Shown: one piece after another, positions 1-8,265 of the stretch | Position numbering within the stretch: the first letter of the stretch is position 1 | How the letters are laid out: each line of letters opens with the position of its first letter | DNA from: WHSW01 sp963777775 | GTDB lineage: Bacteria > Actinomycetota > Thermoleophilia > Solirubrobacterales > 70-9 | Assembly (NCBI GenBank): GCA_963777775.1 | Contig: CAVZRL010000009.1 | Coordinates: forward strand, 744,001 to 808,000 | Reading direction: 5' to 3' | DNA: 64,000 nucleotides | The notes under the pieces: model-generated | Told to the model about the DNA's origin: nothing | What the model saw: only the letters and a program-made list of their open reading frames with translations | The model's database searches: none | Position numbers and translations under genes: made by a program

Positions 1-309
1 GGAGCGGCCCTGTTCGGAATCTCGCTGGCGGCCGAGGACCACCCGGCCTGGCCCGGATGGCCGGTCGGTGCCGCGCTCGCCGCCTTTGCGTTCGTCGTCA
101 CCCGCGATCTCGCCGCGGGCGCGGCCCGGCGCGCCGACGGGGCGGGCTTCACCGGCGCCCTGATCGCGCTCGCCGCCCTCGTCCTCGCCGCCCTCTCGGT
201 GCTCCTGCCGCCGGTCGCGTTGCTCGCGTTCGCCGCACTCGTCTGGCTCCATCTCGGCCGCCGCCGCCGGGCGGGACAGAAGTACGAGGGCCTCAGGACG
301 CTGCGGTGA
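1..309 (+). CDS. C-terminal part of a membrane protein (5' end outside window)
   Basis: The window opens inside this gene; frame 1 stays open from base 1 to a TGA at 307-309 and gives about 102 residues. The visible part has two long hydrophobic Ala/Leu/Val segments separated by an Arg-rich loop, and ends with a basic tail (RRRRAGQKYEGLRTLR). This suggests a small polytopic membrane protein. The tail reminds me of DUF4126-type proteins, but that is a weak recollection. Its stop overlaps the GTG of the next gene (GTGA), so the two are probably translated together. The function is unknown. Confidence 0.6.
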   Translation, partial: GAALFGISLAAEDHPAWPGWPVGAALAAFAFVVTRDLAAGAARRADGAGFTGALIALAALVLAALSVLLPPVALLAFAALVWLHLGRRRRAGQKYEGLRTLR

Positions 310-1826
310 GCCGCCGCAAGCTGGTCCTCTGCGTGGTCGATTCGCTGCGCACCGACATGCTGCTCGAGGCGATCGAGACCGGCGTCGCGCCGACCTTCGC
401 CGTTCTGCGCGAGCGCGGAACCCTGATCGAGGACTGCGTCTCCTCGTTTCCCTCCGTGACCCCCGTCTGCAACTCCGAGATCGTCACCGGTGAGCGCCCC
501 GACCGCCACCGAATCAGCGGCAGCAACTGGTTCAACCGCGCCGAGGGCCGCTACGTCGAGTACGGGAGCTCGTTCGAGGCGACACGTGCGTTCGGGCTCT
601 TCCGAACCCTCTACGACATCGTCTACAACATGAACATGTCCCACCTCTCGGACGAGGTGGAGACGGTGTTCGAGCGGCTCGCCGATCACGGCCTGCGCAG
701 TGCCTGCACGCCCTTCCTGATCTACCGGGGTCGGACCCGCCACGAGCTCGGGCTCGAGGGACTGCTGCGCCGGGTCGCCCTCGCCGCGAGCTTCCGCCAC
801 GCGACCTGGGGGCCCGACGAGCTCTTCTACGGCGAGCTGTACTCGAGCCGCGCGGTCGAGTGCACGCCGACGCTCGCCCGGCCCGGCACTCGCGACGAGT
901 ACTCGGCCTGCGTCGGTCGGCGCCTGGTCAGCGACGACCTCTACGACTTCCTGCTCTTCTCGCTGCCCGACAACGACCACCACTCCCACCGGTTCGGGCC
1001 TCACGCCCAGGTCGAGTCGATCGCCCGCGCGGACACCGCCTTTGCCGAGCTCGCCGACGCGGCCGGCGGTCTCGACGCGTTGCTGGCCGCGAACGCGGTG
1101 ATCCTGCTCTCCGACCACGCCCAGACCGCGGTCGAGCACCCGCTGCCGCTGGCCGAGGCGCTGGGCGCGCGATGGCCGGTGCTCGAGCCCAACGTCGACC
1201 CGGGACACGCCGAGCTCGCGGTCAGCCCGATCGCTCGCGCCGGCGCCGTCTACGTGCTGGCCGAAGGCCGCCGCGGGTCGCGCACCCACGCCGACGTGCG
1301 GCGCAGGCTCGGTGACCTCGAAGGGGTGGATCTGTTTGCCTGGATCTCGCCCGGCGACTCCGTTGAGGAGGCCGTCGTCGAGCGCGCCGGTGCCGAGCTT
1401 CGCTTCCGGCCCGGGTCGGCTGTCGTCGATCGCCGCGGATGCGGCTGGGACGTCGACGGCGATCCGGCGGCGCTCGACGCCCGCCTCGACGACGGACGCT
1501 TCGAGTCGGAGCGCTATCCCGATGCTCTGAGCAGGCTGTGGTCGGCGCTGCACGCGCCCTACGCAGGTGAGATTCTGATCTCGGCCTCGCCCGGCTACGA
1601 GCTGGTCGACTGGGGCGGGGTCACGCATTGCCCGGGCGGCAGCCACGGATCGCTGGACGCAGACGACTCGCTCGGGCCGCTGTTGCTCTGCGGCCTCGAG
1701 CCCGGCGCTGAGCACGTTCACGAGCAGTGGGCGCTCAGCGACGTCGCTGAACTCGTCCTCGGCCATTTCGGAATCGCCCCCGGGGACGGACGACCGGCAA
1801 CACGATCCGCGGCGGCGTTGAGCTAG
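306..1826 (+). CDS. Alkaline phosphatase-superfamily phosphodiesterase / pyrophosphatase
   Basis: This 506-residue protein has the metal-site layout of type I phosphodiesterases and nucleotide pyrophosphatases. An N-terminal Asp lies in VVDSLRTD, and a nucleophile-like Thr in FPSVTPVCN. An Asp/His cluster follows in LPDNDHHSHRFG near residue 220, then an Asp-His pair in LLSDHAQT and a late His in GGSHGS. The GTG at 306 is chosen because it directly precedes the conserved first strand and overlaps the upstream stop; the open frame running further upstream is Arg-rich and reads as a shadow. The substrate is unknown. It is followed one base later by a GtrA gene and then a GT-C-type gene, so a role in processing a phosphodiester- or nucleotide-linked glycan is possible, but that is inference. 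Confidence 0.8.
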   Translation: MSRRKLVLCVVDSLRTDMLLEAIETGVAPTFAVLRERGTLIEDCVSSFPSVTPVCNSEIVTGERPDRHRISGSNWFNRAEGRYVEYGSSFEATRAFGLFRTLYDIVYNMNMSHLSDEVETVFERLADHGLRSACTPFLIYRGRTRHELGLEGLLRRVALAASFRHATWGPDELFYGELYSSRAVECTPTLARPGTRDEYSACVGRRLVSDDLYDFLLFSLPDNDHHSHRFGPHAQVESIARADTAFAELADAAGGLDALLAANAVILLSDHAQTAVEHPLPLAEALGARWPVLEPNVDPGHAELAVSPIARAGAVYVLAEGRRGSRTHADVRRRLGDLEGVDLFAWISPGDSVEEAVVERAGAELRFRPGSAVVDRRGCGWDVDGDPAALDARLDDGRFESERYPDALSRLWSALHAPYAGEILISASPGYELVDWGGVTHCPGGSHGSLDADDSLGPLLLCGLEPGAEHVHEQWALSDVAELVLGHFGIAPGDGRPATRSAAALS

Positions 1827-1827
1827 C

Positions 1828-2265
1828 GTGGGCGCGTCGGAGAGCTTGCGCCGGGTCCATCTCGGCTCCCGGCGGCCGGCCAACTGGATCCAGCTGCTCA
1901 AGTTCGCGCTCGTTGGCGCGTCGGGCTATGCCGTCAACCTCGCGGTCTTCGCGCTCCTGATCGAGACGGGCGACACCGGTCACATCGCCGCGGCCGTCGG
2001 CGCGTTCTGCGTTGCGGTGACGAACAACTTCATCTGGAATCGCCACTGGACCTTCGGCGCCGGCGCCGGCGCCGCCGGGTTCCAGGCGCCGCGCTTTCTC
2101 GCCGTCAGCGTCGCCGCGCTGGCGCTCAACCTCGTCTTGCTCGAGGTCCTGGTCTCGGGAGCTGGAGCCCCCGAGCTCCCCTCGCAGGCGCTCGCGGTGG
2201 CGCTCTCGATGCCGGTGAACTTCGTCGGCAACAAGCTGTGGACGTTCGGCTCGCCCCGGCGCTAG
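1828..2265 (+). CDS. GtrA family membrane protein
   Basis: This 145-residue protein has the four hydrophobic segments of the GtrA family, with the typical LLKFALVGASGYAVNL opening, the NFIWNRHWTF loop after helix 2 and the closing NFVGNKLWTFG motif. GtrA-family proteins are thought to help move or present lipid-linked sugars across the cytoplasmic membrane. The GTG start lies one base after the stop of the upstream phosphodiesterase gene, so the genes are probably co-transcribed. Its 3' end overlaps the next gene by 28 bases. The family assignment is firm; the transported sugar is not known. Confidence 0.88.
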   Translation: MGASESLRRVHLGSRRPANWIQLLKFALVGASGYAVNLAVFALLIETGDTGHIAAAVGAFCVAVTNNFIWNRHWTFGAGAGAAGFQAPRFLAVSVAALALNLVLLEVLVSGAGAPELPSQALAVALSMPVNFVGNKLWTFGSPRR

Positions 2266-3890
2266 CGCTGGCCGGCTCGATCTGCTGCCTGCTCGCCCCG
2301 GCGCAGGCACTCGCGTCGGGTCCCGACCCACGGCCCCCGGAGTCGTTGCCGAAGGCGCCGCCCGGCTACGTTGTCGGAGCGCGCGAAGCGGTCGCGATCG
2401 CCGGTCGCGACCCGGTGGTCGCCGAGCAGAGCCGGCGTTACGGCCGCTTGGAGACGCTCGTAACGGCCACCGGCGACGGCGCCTGGCAGGTCGATTACCG
2501 AGCCGGGGGACGGGGGGTGGCCCAGGTGGTCGTCGACGGCTCGAGCGCGGCGGTGCGCGAGTCGTGGACGGGCTATCAGGTCGCGTGGCCGATGGCCCGC
2601 GGCTACGAGGGTCAGTTCGGCCACCTGCTCAACGCACCCTATGTCTGGATCCCGCTCTGCTTGATCTTCGTCGCCGGGCTGCTCGACTGGCGCCGGCCGC
2701 TGCGGATCGCCCACCTCGACCTGCTTGCGCTGCTCGCCTTCGGTGCCTCGCACGTGTTCTTCAACCGAGGCGAGATCGGGATCTCGGCGCCGCTCGCATA
2801 TCCGGTGCTGGTCTACCTGCTCGCCCGCGCGCTCTGGCTCGGGTTTCGCGGCGGGGCTCCGTTGCGGCCATCGCTGGAGGGACGCTGGCTGGCGCTCGCC
2901 GCCATCTGCCTGGTCGCCTTCCGGATCACGCTCAACGTCGGCGACTCGGGGGTGATTGACGTCGGCTACGCCGGCACGATCGGAGCCGACCGGATCGCCC
3001 ACGGCCAGCCCCTGTACGGCGAGGGGGAGTTTCCCGCCGAGAACCGCTTCGGCGACACCTACGGGCCGGTCAACTACTTCGCCTACCTGCCGTTCGAGCT
3101 CGCGCTGCCGTGGAGCGGCGAGTGGGACGAGCTCGCGGCCTCGCACGCGGCGGCGATCGCCTTCGACCTCGCGACGGTGGCCGGGTTGGTTGCCTTCGCG
3201 CTGCGGCTGCGACCCGGGCGGCGAGGCCGCGAGCTGGCGGCGATCCTCGCCTTCGGCTGGCTCGCCTATCCGTACACGGCGTTCGCCCTGCAGGCGAACT
3301 CAAACGACTCGCTGGTCGCGGCCCTGCTCGCCTGGTCGCTGGCGCTGTTCGCCCGTCCGCTGGCTCGCGGCTGCCTGCTGGCGCTCGCCGTGATGGCGAA
3401 GTTCGCGCCACTCGCGCTGGTGCCGCTCTACGCGGCGGGGGATCGCGGCCTGGCCGAGACCGGGCGGGGCCGCCTTCGATCTCCGCTCGCCTTCGCGCTC
3501 GGCTTCCTCGCCGTCGGCGCTCTCGCCCTCGCCCACCCGGCAATCGATCCGGGCCTGGCGACGTTCTGGGAGCGCACGGTCGAGAGCCAGCTCGATCGCA
3601 GCTCCCCGTTCAGCATCTGGGGGCAGGTGACCGGCCTGGGTTGGCTGCAGGCGGCGGTCTTGGTCCTGGTCGCCGCCCTGGCCCTGGCGCTCGCGCTTCG
3701 GCCCCGGCGGCGGACGATCGCCCAGGTTGCGGCCCTCGCGGCCGCGGTGGTGATCGCGGTCCAGCTCACGGCCGAGCACTGGTTCTACCTCTACATCCCG
3801 TGGTTCACGCCGGCGCTCCTGATCGCGCTCGCGACGGCGACTCCGCTGCGGGCGGCGGTCAGTCCGGAGCCGGTTCGAGCAGCTGGGTGA
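2238..3890 (+). CDS. GT-C / GT87-like polytopic glycosyltransferase
   Basis: This is a 550-residue membrane protein. It begins with a signal-anchor-like segment ending near ALASG, then an extracytoplasmic stretch of about 110 residues, then many transmembrane helices. The region around residues 245-285 (YAGTIGADRIAHGQPLYG, then GDTYGPVNYFAYLPFE) is typical of DUF2029/GT87-type mannosyltransferases that use polyprenyl-phosphate sugars. It sits directly after GtrA, which fits a lipid-linked sugar pathway. The GTG at 2238 lies inside the GtrA gene and is the only sensible start before the signal segment. It ends convergently, overlapping the YmdB-type gene by 32 bases. The donor and acceptor are unknown. 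Confidence 0.75.
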   Translation: MDVRLAPALALAGSICCLLAPAQALASGPDPRPPESLPKAPPGYVVGAREAVAIAGRDPVVAEQSRRYGRLETLVTATGDGAWQVDYRAGGRGVAQVVVDGSSAAVRESWTGYQVAWPMARGYEGQFGHLLNAPYVWIPLCLIFVAGLLDWRRPLRIAHLDLLALLAFGASHVFFNRGEIGISAPLAYPVLVYLLARALWLGFRGGAPLRPSLEGRWLALAAICLVAFRITLNVGDSGVIDVGYAGTIGADRIAHGQPLYGEGEFPAENRFGDTYGPVNYFAYLPFELALPWSGEWDELAASHAAAIAFDLATVAGLVAFALRLRPGRRGRELAAILAFGWLAYPYTAFALQANSNDSLVAALLAWSLALFARPLARGCLLALAVMAKFAPLALVPLYAAGDRGLAETGRGRLRSPLAFALGFLAVGALALAHPAIDPGLATFWERTVESQLDRSSPFSIWGQVTGLGWLQAAVLVLVAALALALALRPRRRTIAQVAALAAAVVIAVQLTAEHWFYLYIPWFTPALLIALATATPLRAAVSPEPVRAAG

Positions 3891-4638
3891 TCGACTGCGC
3901 GAGCCCGTCGTCGTCGACGTCGACCACGACCGCGTTGACCCACACGTCCTCGTCGGCGGTCGTGAACCTGACCGGCATCTGGGTCCGAAAGCCCTCCAGC
4001 GCCTGCTCCCAGCGGACCCCGAGCACGCTCGCCCGCGAGGCGGTCATCCCGACGTCGGAGATGAAGGCGGTACCGCCCGGCAGCACTCGCGCGTCGGCGG
4101 TCGGCACGTGCGTGTGGGTGCCGACCACCGCCGCCGCGCGGCCGTCGAGATGCCAGCCCATCGCCACCTTCTCCGAGGTCATCTCCGCGTGGAAGTCGAC
4201 GAACAGGGCATCGGCCTGCGCATCGAGACGATCGGCGAGCAGGTCGGCCTCGCTGAACGGCGAGCGCGCGGCGCGCAGTCCGAGCTGGCCGATCAGGTTG
4301 ACGACCGCGACCCGCATCCCACCCGCCTCGACAATCGCATGCCCGCGACCGGGATTGCCGGCCATGAAGTTCGCCGGACGGATCACACGGTCGGTCTGGT
4401 CGAGGTAGGGGAGCGCCTCGGGGCGGCGGAAGGCATGGTTGCCGAGCGAGATCACGTCCGCCCCGGTCTCGAACAGCTCCGCCGCCGTCTTCGGCGTGAT
4501 CCCGAGCCCGCCGGCCGAGTTCTCGCCGTTGACGATCACCAGGTCCGGGGCGTGGCGCTCGCGCAACCCCGGCATCGCGCGCCGCAGGCCCGACCGCCCG
4601 GGTTTGCCGACCACATCGCCGACGAAGAGGACCTTCAT
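3859..4638 (-). CDS. YmdB-type metallophosphoesterase (TIGR00282 family)
   Basis: This 259-residue protein matches the YmdB family of dinuclear-metal phosphoesterases, reported to hydrolyse 2',3'-cyclic nucleotides. Conserved blocks are VLFVGDVVGKPGR at the N-terminus, VIVNGENSAGGLGIT near residue 35, ISLGNHAFRR near 65, VDFHAEMTSEK near 150 and VGTHTHVPTAD near 175. These supply the metal-binding Asp, Asn, Glu and His residues. The ATG at 4638 starts exactly at the conserved first strand. A TACGCT hexamer lies 8 bases upstream, which suggests a leaderless message. A longer frame upstream has no conserved content. It is divergent from the ABC transporter, with 28 bp between starts. Confidence 0.9.
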   Translation of the reverse strand: MKVLFVGDVVGKPGRSGLRRAMPGLRERHAPDLVIVNGENSAGGLGITPKTAAELFETGADVISLGNHAFRRPEALPYLDQTDRVIRPANFMAGNPGRGHAIVEAGGMRVAVVNLIGQLGLRAARSPFSEADLLADRLDAQADALFVDFHAEMTSEKVAMGWHLDGRAAAVVGTHTHVPTADARVLPGGTAFISDVGMTASRASVLGVRWEQALEGFRTQMPVRFTTADEDVWVNAVVVDVDDDGLAQSITQLLEPAPD

Positions 4639-4646
4639 GCGATCGC

Positions 4647-4659
4647 AGCGTAATAGCGT
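4647..4659. promoter_or_regulatory. Interleaved divergent -10 boxes (YmdB-type gene / ABC exporter)
   Basis: On the minus strand TACGCT (4652 to 4647) is 8 bases before the ATG at 4638. On the plus strand TAGCGT (4654-4659) is 7 bases before the GTG at 4667. The boxes are back to back in 13 bases. No clear -35 elements were seen. The pattern recurs elsewhere in the window and supports the GTG at 4667 as the ABC start. Confidence 0.55.
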
Positions 4660-4666
4660 TCCGTCG

Positions 4667-5386
4667 GTGAGCGGGACCGAGCAAGCGAGCGCGCCCGTGA
4701 TCGAGGCGCACGAGCTGTCGAAGAGCTTCGGCGACCGGACCGCTCTCCGCGACGTCTCGTTCTCGGCTGATCGCGGCGAGCTGCTGGCGGTGATCGGCCC
4801 CAACGGGGCCGGCAAGACCACCTTGCTCTCGATCCTGGCCGGGATCCGCGCACCGGACTCGGGCACGGTCGCGGTGCCCGGCGAGGTCGGCTGGGTGCCA
4901 CAGCAGACCGGGCTCTACCGCCGGTTGACCGTGGCCGAGAACCTGCGCCTGTTCGCCCGCCTCGAGGGCGCCGCCGAGGTCGAACACGTGGTCGAGCGGA
5001 TGCTCGAGCAGACGGCCCTCGGCGAGCGGCGCGACGATCAGGTCGGGACCCTCTCCGGCGGCAACCAGCAGCGGGTCAACATCGCGATCGGGCTGATCTC
5101 CGAGCCCGGGGTGCTGCTGCTCGACGAGCCGTCGACCGGGCTCGATCCGCGCCAGCGCGAGCGGCTGTGGGAGTTCGTGCTCGCCCTCGCCGGGACCGGC
5201 ACGACCGTTATCTACTCGACCCACAACCTGCTCGAGGCGGAGCGTTACAGCCACCGGCTGCTCGTGCTCGCCGACGGCGAGCGGGTGTTCGACGGCGGCG
5301 CGGACGCGCTGCACGATGCGGTCGGCGGCGACGCGCGCGACTTCGAGGCCGCGTTCGTCGCCTTCCTGCGCGAGCGCGGCCACTGA
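4667..5386 (+). CDS. ABC transporter ATP-binding protein (ABC-2 exporter type)
   Basis: This 239-residue ATPase has a complete nucleotide-binding domain. It shows Walker A (GPNGAGKTT) near residue 45, a Q-loop (VPQQTGLYRRL), the signature LSGGNQQR near 125, Walker B (LLLDEPSTGLDP) and the switch His in STHNLLEAE. It should energise the permease encoded by the next gene, whose ATG overlaps this stop by one base (TGATG). An ATG at 4637 and a GTG at 4697 are alternatives. GTG 4667 is preferred because of the TAGCGT box 7 bases upstream. ABC-2 pairs of this kind usually export drugs, lipids or polymers; the substrate is not evident. Confidence 0.88.
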   Translation: MSGTEQASAPVIEAHELSKSFGDRTALRDVSFSADRGELLAVIGPNGAGKTTLLSILAGIRAPDSGTVAVPGEVGWVPQQTGLYRRLTVAENLRLFARLEGAAEVEHVVERMLEQTALGERRDDQVGTLSGGNQQRVNIAIGLISEPGVLLLDEPSTGLDPRQRERLWEFVLALAGTGTTVIYSTHNLLEAERYSHRLLVLADGERVFDGGADALHDAVGGDARDFEAAFVAFLRERGH

Positions 5387-6744
5387 TGCGCTGGCTGCTG
5401 CTCAAGGACCTGCAGATCCTGCGTCGCTCGCCGCTGATCGTCGCGCTGCTGGTCGGCTATCCGATCGTGCTCGGAGTCCTGATCGGGTTCGCGCTCTCAG
5501 GAGACGGCTCGAAGCCCCGGGTCGCGTTCCTGAACGAGGTCCCCGACGAGCAGCAGTTCCAGATCGGCGGTGACGAGGAGGGGATCGACCGGGGGATCGC
5601 CCGCGAGGAGCTCTGCTCGCGGGTCGAGTGCGTCGACGTCTCGACCCGTGCCGAGGCGGAGGAGAAGGTCGCCGACGGGGATGTGATCGCGGCCCTGATC
5701 CTGCCCCCGGACCTGCTCGACAACCTCCAGTCGCTGGCCAGCCTCGACCCCGAGCAGCCGACGGTCGAGGTCCTCGTCAACGAGGACGATCCGGTCAAGG
5801 CGAGCCTCGTCGACGACCGGATCCAGGCCCTGGTCACCGAGGCCAACCTGATCCTCTCGCAGCGAATCTCCGACGAGGCCTCGACCTACCTCGACCTGCT
5901 GATCGAGGGCGGCAGCTTCGACCTGCCGCTGGTCGGCGAGTTCGACGTGCTCGGCCTGGCGCGCAGCAGCGCGATCCTGAAGGCAGTCCGCACGCAGCTC
6001 CCGCCCGCGAGCTCGGCGCGGGAGGCACTCGACCGCGTGATCCGGTTCAGCGAGCTGGCCCGGGACAACCTCGATTTCGCTTTGCCCCTGCTGGGTGCCG
6101 TCGCCGAGCCGATCGCGGTCGAGAAGACGGTGGTCGCCGGGGACAGCTCGGGGCTCGACAGCTTCGCGATCGCGGTCGCGGCGACCGTGACCCTGATGTT
6201 CGTCACCGTGCTCCTGGTCGCCGGCTCGCTGGCGCTCGAGCGCGAGGAGAACGCCTTCGCCCGTGTGACCAGGGGCCTGGTCGGCAGCACCGGCCTGCTG
6301 ATCGAGAAGATCGTGCTCGGGATCGTCGCCTCGGTCGTCGTCACCCTGCTGCTGCTGGTTGCGCTCAGCGCCCTCGTTTCGATCGACTGGGCCCGGACGC
6401 CCTTGATCGTGCTCGCGGTCGTCGCCGGCGGCGCCGCGTTCGCCGCCTTCGGGGCCGCGATCGGCGGCTCGGCACGGGAGGTCCGGGCGAGCTCGCTGCT
6501 CGCGTTCATGGTCTCGCTGCCGATCGCCTTCCTCTCCCTGGTGCCGTCGGGGACCGTGAGCGGCGGCGTCTACGACCTGATCGAGGTCGTCAGGGCGCTG
6601 TTCCCGTTCGATCCCGCGCTCGAGGCTCTGCGCGGGGGCCTCGACGCCGCCGGCCCCGACGTCGCGCTACCGCTGCTGCACTGCCTGGTGATCGCCGCCG
6701 CTTACGGGGCACTCGCGAGGCTGGCGCTGCGCCGCTTTGACTGA
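5386..6744 (+). CDS. ABC-2 type transporter permease
   Basis: This 452-residue protein has the ABC-2 permease plan. There is one membrane helix near residues 15-40 (IVALLVGYPIVLGVLIGFAL), a large extracytoplasmic domain to about residue 260, and five or six helices in the C-terminal third (from VAATVTLMFVTVLLVAG onward). The ectodomain is acidic and helical, as in NatB- and YhgE-like permeases. It is translationally coupled to the ATPase gene. The longer upstream frame is Arg-rich shadow sequence inside the ATPase gene. No substrate can be inferred. Confidence 0.85.
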   Translation: MRWLLLKDLQILRRSPLIVALLVGYPIVLGVLIGFALSGDGSKPRVAFLNEVPDEQQFQIGGDEEGIDRGIAREELCSRVECVDVSTRAEAEEKVADGDVIAALILPPDLLDNLQSLASLDPEQPTVEVLVNEDDPVKASLVDDRIQALVTEANLILSQRISDEASTYLDLLIEGGSFDLPLVGEFDVLGLARSSAILKAVRTQLPPASSAREALDRVIRFSELARDNLDFALPLLGAVAEPIAVEKTVVAGDSSGLDSFAIAVAATVTLMFVTVLLVAGSLALEREENAFARVTRGLVGSTGLLIEKIVLGIVASVVVTLLLLVALSALVSIDWARTPLIVLAVVAGGAAFAAFGAAIGGSAREVRASSLLAFMVSLPIAFLSLVPSGTVSGGVYDLIEVVRALFPFDPALEALRGGLDAAGPDVALPLLHCLVIAAAYGALARLALRRFD

Positions 6745-6811
6745 GCTCTTGGGGGGCGGGCCGTGCGGGTGTAGGGTCGAAACGGTCAGCATTCAAGCGG
6801 AAGGAGTTCGT

Positions 6812-7204
6812 ATGTCCAACGTTGATGAGGCGCGCGCCGCGTACGAGGCGTTCGGTTCGGGCGACATGGAGCGGCTCAGCGAGGGATTCGCCGAGGACGC
6901 CGAGTGGCTGAGCTCGGACGAGTTGCCGCTGGGCGGGGTGACGAGCGGTCGCGACGCGATCCTCGCCAACTTCGCCCAGCTCCCCAACTACTGGTCAGCC
7001 TTCAGGGTCGAGCCGGAGAGGTTCCTCGACTGCGGCGACGTGGTCGTGGTCACCGGTACTCAGACCGCGACGGGGGAGAACGGAAGCTTCGAATCCCCGT
7101 TCGTGCACTTGATGGAGTTCCGCGACGGCAAGGTCGTTCGCGGTGAGTTCCATGCCGACAGTGCCAAGGCGCTGAAGGCACTGGGGTCTCTGGCGACCAC
7201 CTGA
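6812..7204 (+). CDS. SnoaL-like / NTF2-fold small protein
   Basis: This 130-residue protein begins MSNVDEARAAYEAFGSGDMERL and continues with a beta-rich core (FAEDAEW, FLDCGDVVVVTGTQTATG, FVHLMEFRDGKVVRGEFHAD). That is the usual order of a SnoaL-like polyketide-cyclase/ketosteroid-isomerase fold. Members may be small hydrolases, isomerases or ligand-binding proteins, so no reaction is assigned. A good AAGGAG site (about 6801-6806) lies just before the ATG at 6812 and decides the start. A strong hairpin follows the stop, so this is probably a single-gene unit. Confidence 0.78.
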   Translation: MSNVDEARAAYEAFGSGDMERLSEGFAEDAEWLSSDELPLGGVTSGRDAILANFAQLPNYWSAFRVEPERFLDCGDVVVVTGTQTATGENGSFESPFVHLMEFRDGKVVRGEFHADSAKALKALGSLATT

Positions 7205-7220
7205 GTCGGGGCAGCTCGTG

Positions 7221-7250
7221 CGGTAGCGCCGCCGGATCGCGGCGCTACCG
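7221..7250. terminator. Perfect 12-bp hairpin after the SnoaL-like gene
   Basis: The arms 7221-7232 and 7239-7250 are perfectly complementary (CGGTAGCGCCGC and its complement) with a 6-base loop, 17 bases after the stop codon. No T-run follows, so it is either a U-less terminator or a processing and stability element. Confidence 0.6.
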
Positions 7251-7260
7251 TCGCTGCGCC

Positions 7261-7286
7261 TGTAGGCGGCCGAGCCCGCCTACAAT
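7261..7286 (+). promoter_or_regulatory. hemB promoter with overlapping palindrome
   Basis: A perfect 9-bp inverted repeat (7261-7269 and 7276-7284, TGTAGGCGG with its complement, 6-base spacer) runs into a TACAAT -10 hexamer at 7281-7286. The GTG of hemB at 7294 lies 7 bases after the hexamer, so the message is probably leaderless. The position of the repeat would suit a repressor site, but no regulator is identified. Confidence 0.55.
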
Positions 7287-7293
7287 CCAGCCC

Positions 7294-8265
7294 GTGAGCT
7301 TCCCCGCTACGCGCATGCGGCGCCTGCGGCGGACGAAGGCCCTCCGCGACCTCGTGCGCGAGACGGAGCTCTCGCCGCGGCACCTCGTCCAGCCCCTGTT
7401 CGTGGTCGCCGGCGAGGGCGTCCGCGAGCCGGTCGAGTCGATGCCGGGGATCGAGCGCTTTTCGATCTCGGAGCTGGTCGCCGAGGCCTCCGAGCTGCAG
7501 GCGGTCGGGATCGAGGCCGTGATCCTGTTCGGGATCCCGGCGGCGAAGGACGAGTCGGGGTCCGCCGCCCACGACGACGAGGGCGTGGTCCAGCTCGCGG
7601 TTCGCGCGCTCAAGGAGGCGCATCCCGAGTTGACGGTGATCACCGACGTGTGCCTGTGCGAGTACACGTCGCACGGCCACTGCGGCTTCGTCCGCGACGG
7701 CGAAGTCGACAACGACATCACGGTCGAGCTGCTCGCTCGAACCGCGATCTCGCACGCCGACGCCGGCGCCGATGCGGTCGCGCCCTCGGACATGATGGAC
7801 GGCCGGGTCGCGGCGATCCGCCACCAGCTCGACGAAGAGGGCCACCCCGACACACCGATCATCGCCTATTCGGCGAAGTACGCCTCGGCCTTCTACGGCC
7901 CGTTCCGCGAGGCGGCCGAGTCGACGCCGGAGTTCGGCGACCGGCGCGGGTACCAGATGGACCCGGCCAACGCCCGCGAGGCGCTGCGCGAGGCGCGGCT
8001 CGACGTCGCCGAGGGGGCCGACATGGTGATGGTCAAGCCCGCCCTTCCCTACCTCGACGTGATCCGCGCCGTGCGCGAGGACCTCGACCTCCCGATCGCC
8101 GCCTACCAGGTGTCGGGGGAATACTCGATGCTGAAGGCCGCCGCTGCGAACGGCTGGCTTGACGAGCGGGCGGCAGCACTCGAGGCGCTGACGGCGATCC
8201 GTCGCGCCGGCGCCGACGTGATCCTCACCTACTACGCGAAGCAGGCGGCGACGTGGCTGGCGTGA
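7294..8265 (+). CDS. hemB: Delta-aminolevulinic acid dehydratase (porphobilinogen synthase)
   Basis: This 323-residue enzyme condenses two 5-aminolevulinate molecules to porphobilinogen, the second common step to all tetrapyrroles. Family blocks are present in order. LVQPLFVVAGEG is near residue 30. The metal-site region VITDVCLCEYTSHGHCG, near 115-130, holds three Cys and suggests a zinc-type active site. The Schiff-base segments PIIAYSAKYASAFYGPFR and MVMVKPALPYLDVI hold the two catalytic Lys. The C-terminus has AAYQVSGEYSM. The GTG start is set by the TACAAT box 7 bases upstream. Its stop overlaps the fused siroheme decarboxylase gene, and hemL follows, so this is a haem-precursor operon. 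Confidence 0.95.
   Translation: MSFPATRMRRLRRTKALRDLVRETELSPRHLVQPLFVVAGEGVREPVESMPGIERFSISELVAEASELQAVGIEAVILFGIPAAKDESGSAAHDDEGVVQLAVRALKEAHPELTVITDVCLCEYTSHGHCGFVRDGEVDNDITVELLARTAISHADAGADAVAPSDMMDGRVAAIRHQLDEEGHPDTPIIAYSAKYASAFYGPFREAAESTPEFGDRRGYQMDPANAREALREARLDVAEGADMVMVKPALPYLDVIRAVREDLDLPIAAYQVSGEYSMLKAAAANGWLDERAAALEALTAIRRAGADVILTYYAKQAATWLA

Noticed and set aside
57..305. N-terminal extension of the phosphodiesterase gene from base 57
   Set aside because: The added residues are Arg/Pro-rich shadow sequence within the upstream membrane protein gene; the conserved fold begins at GTG 306.
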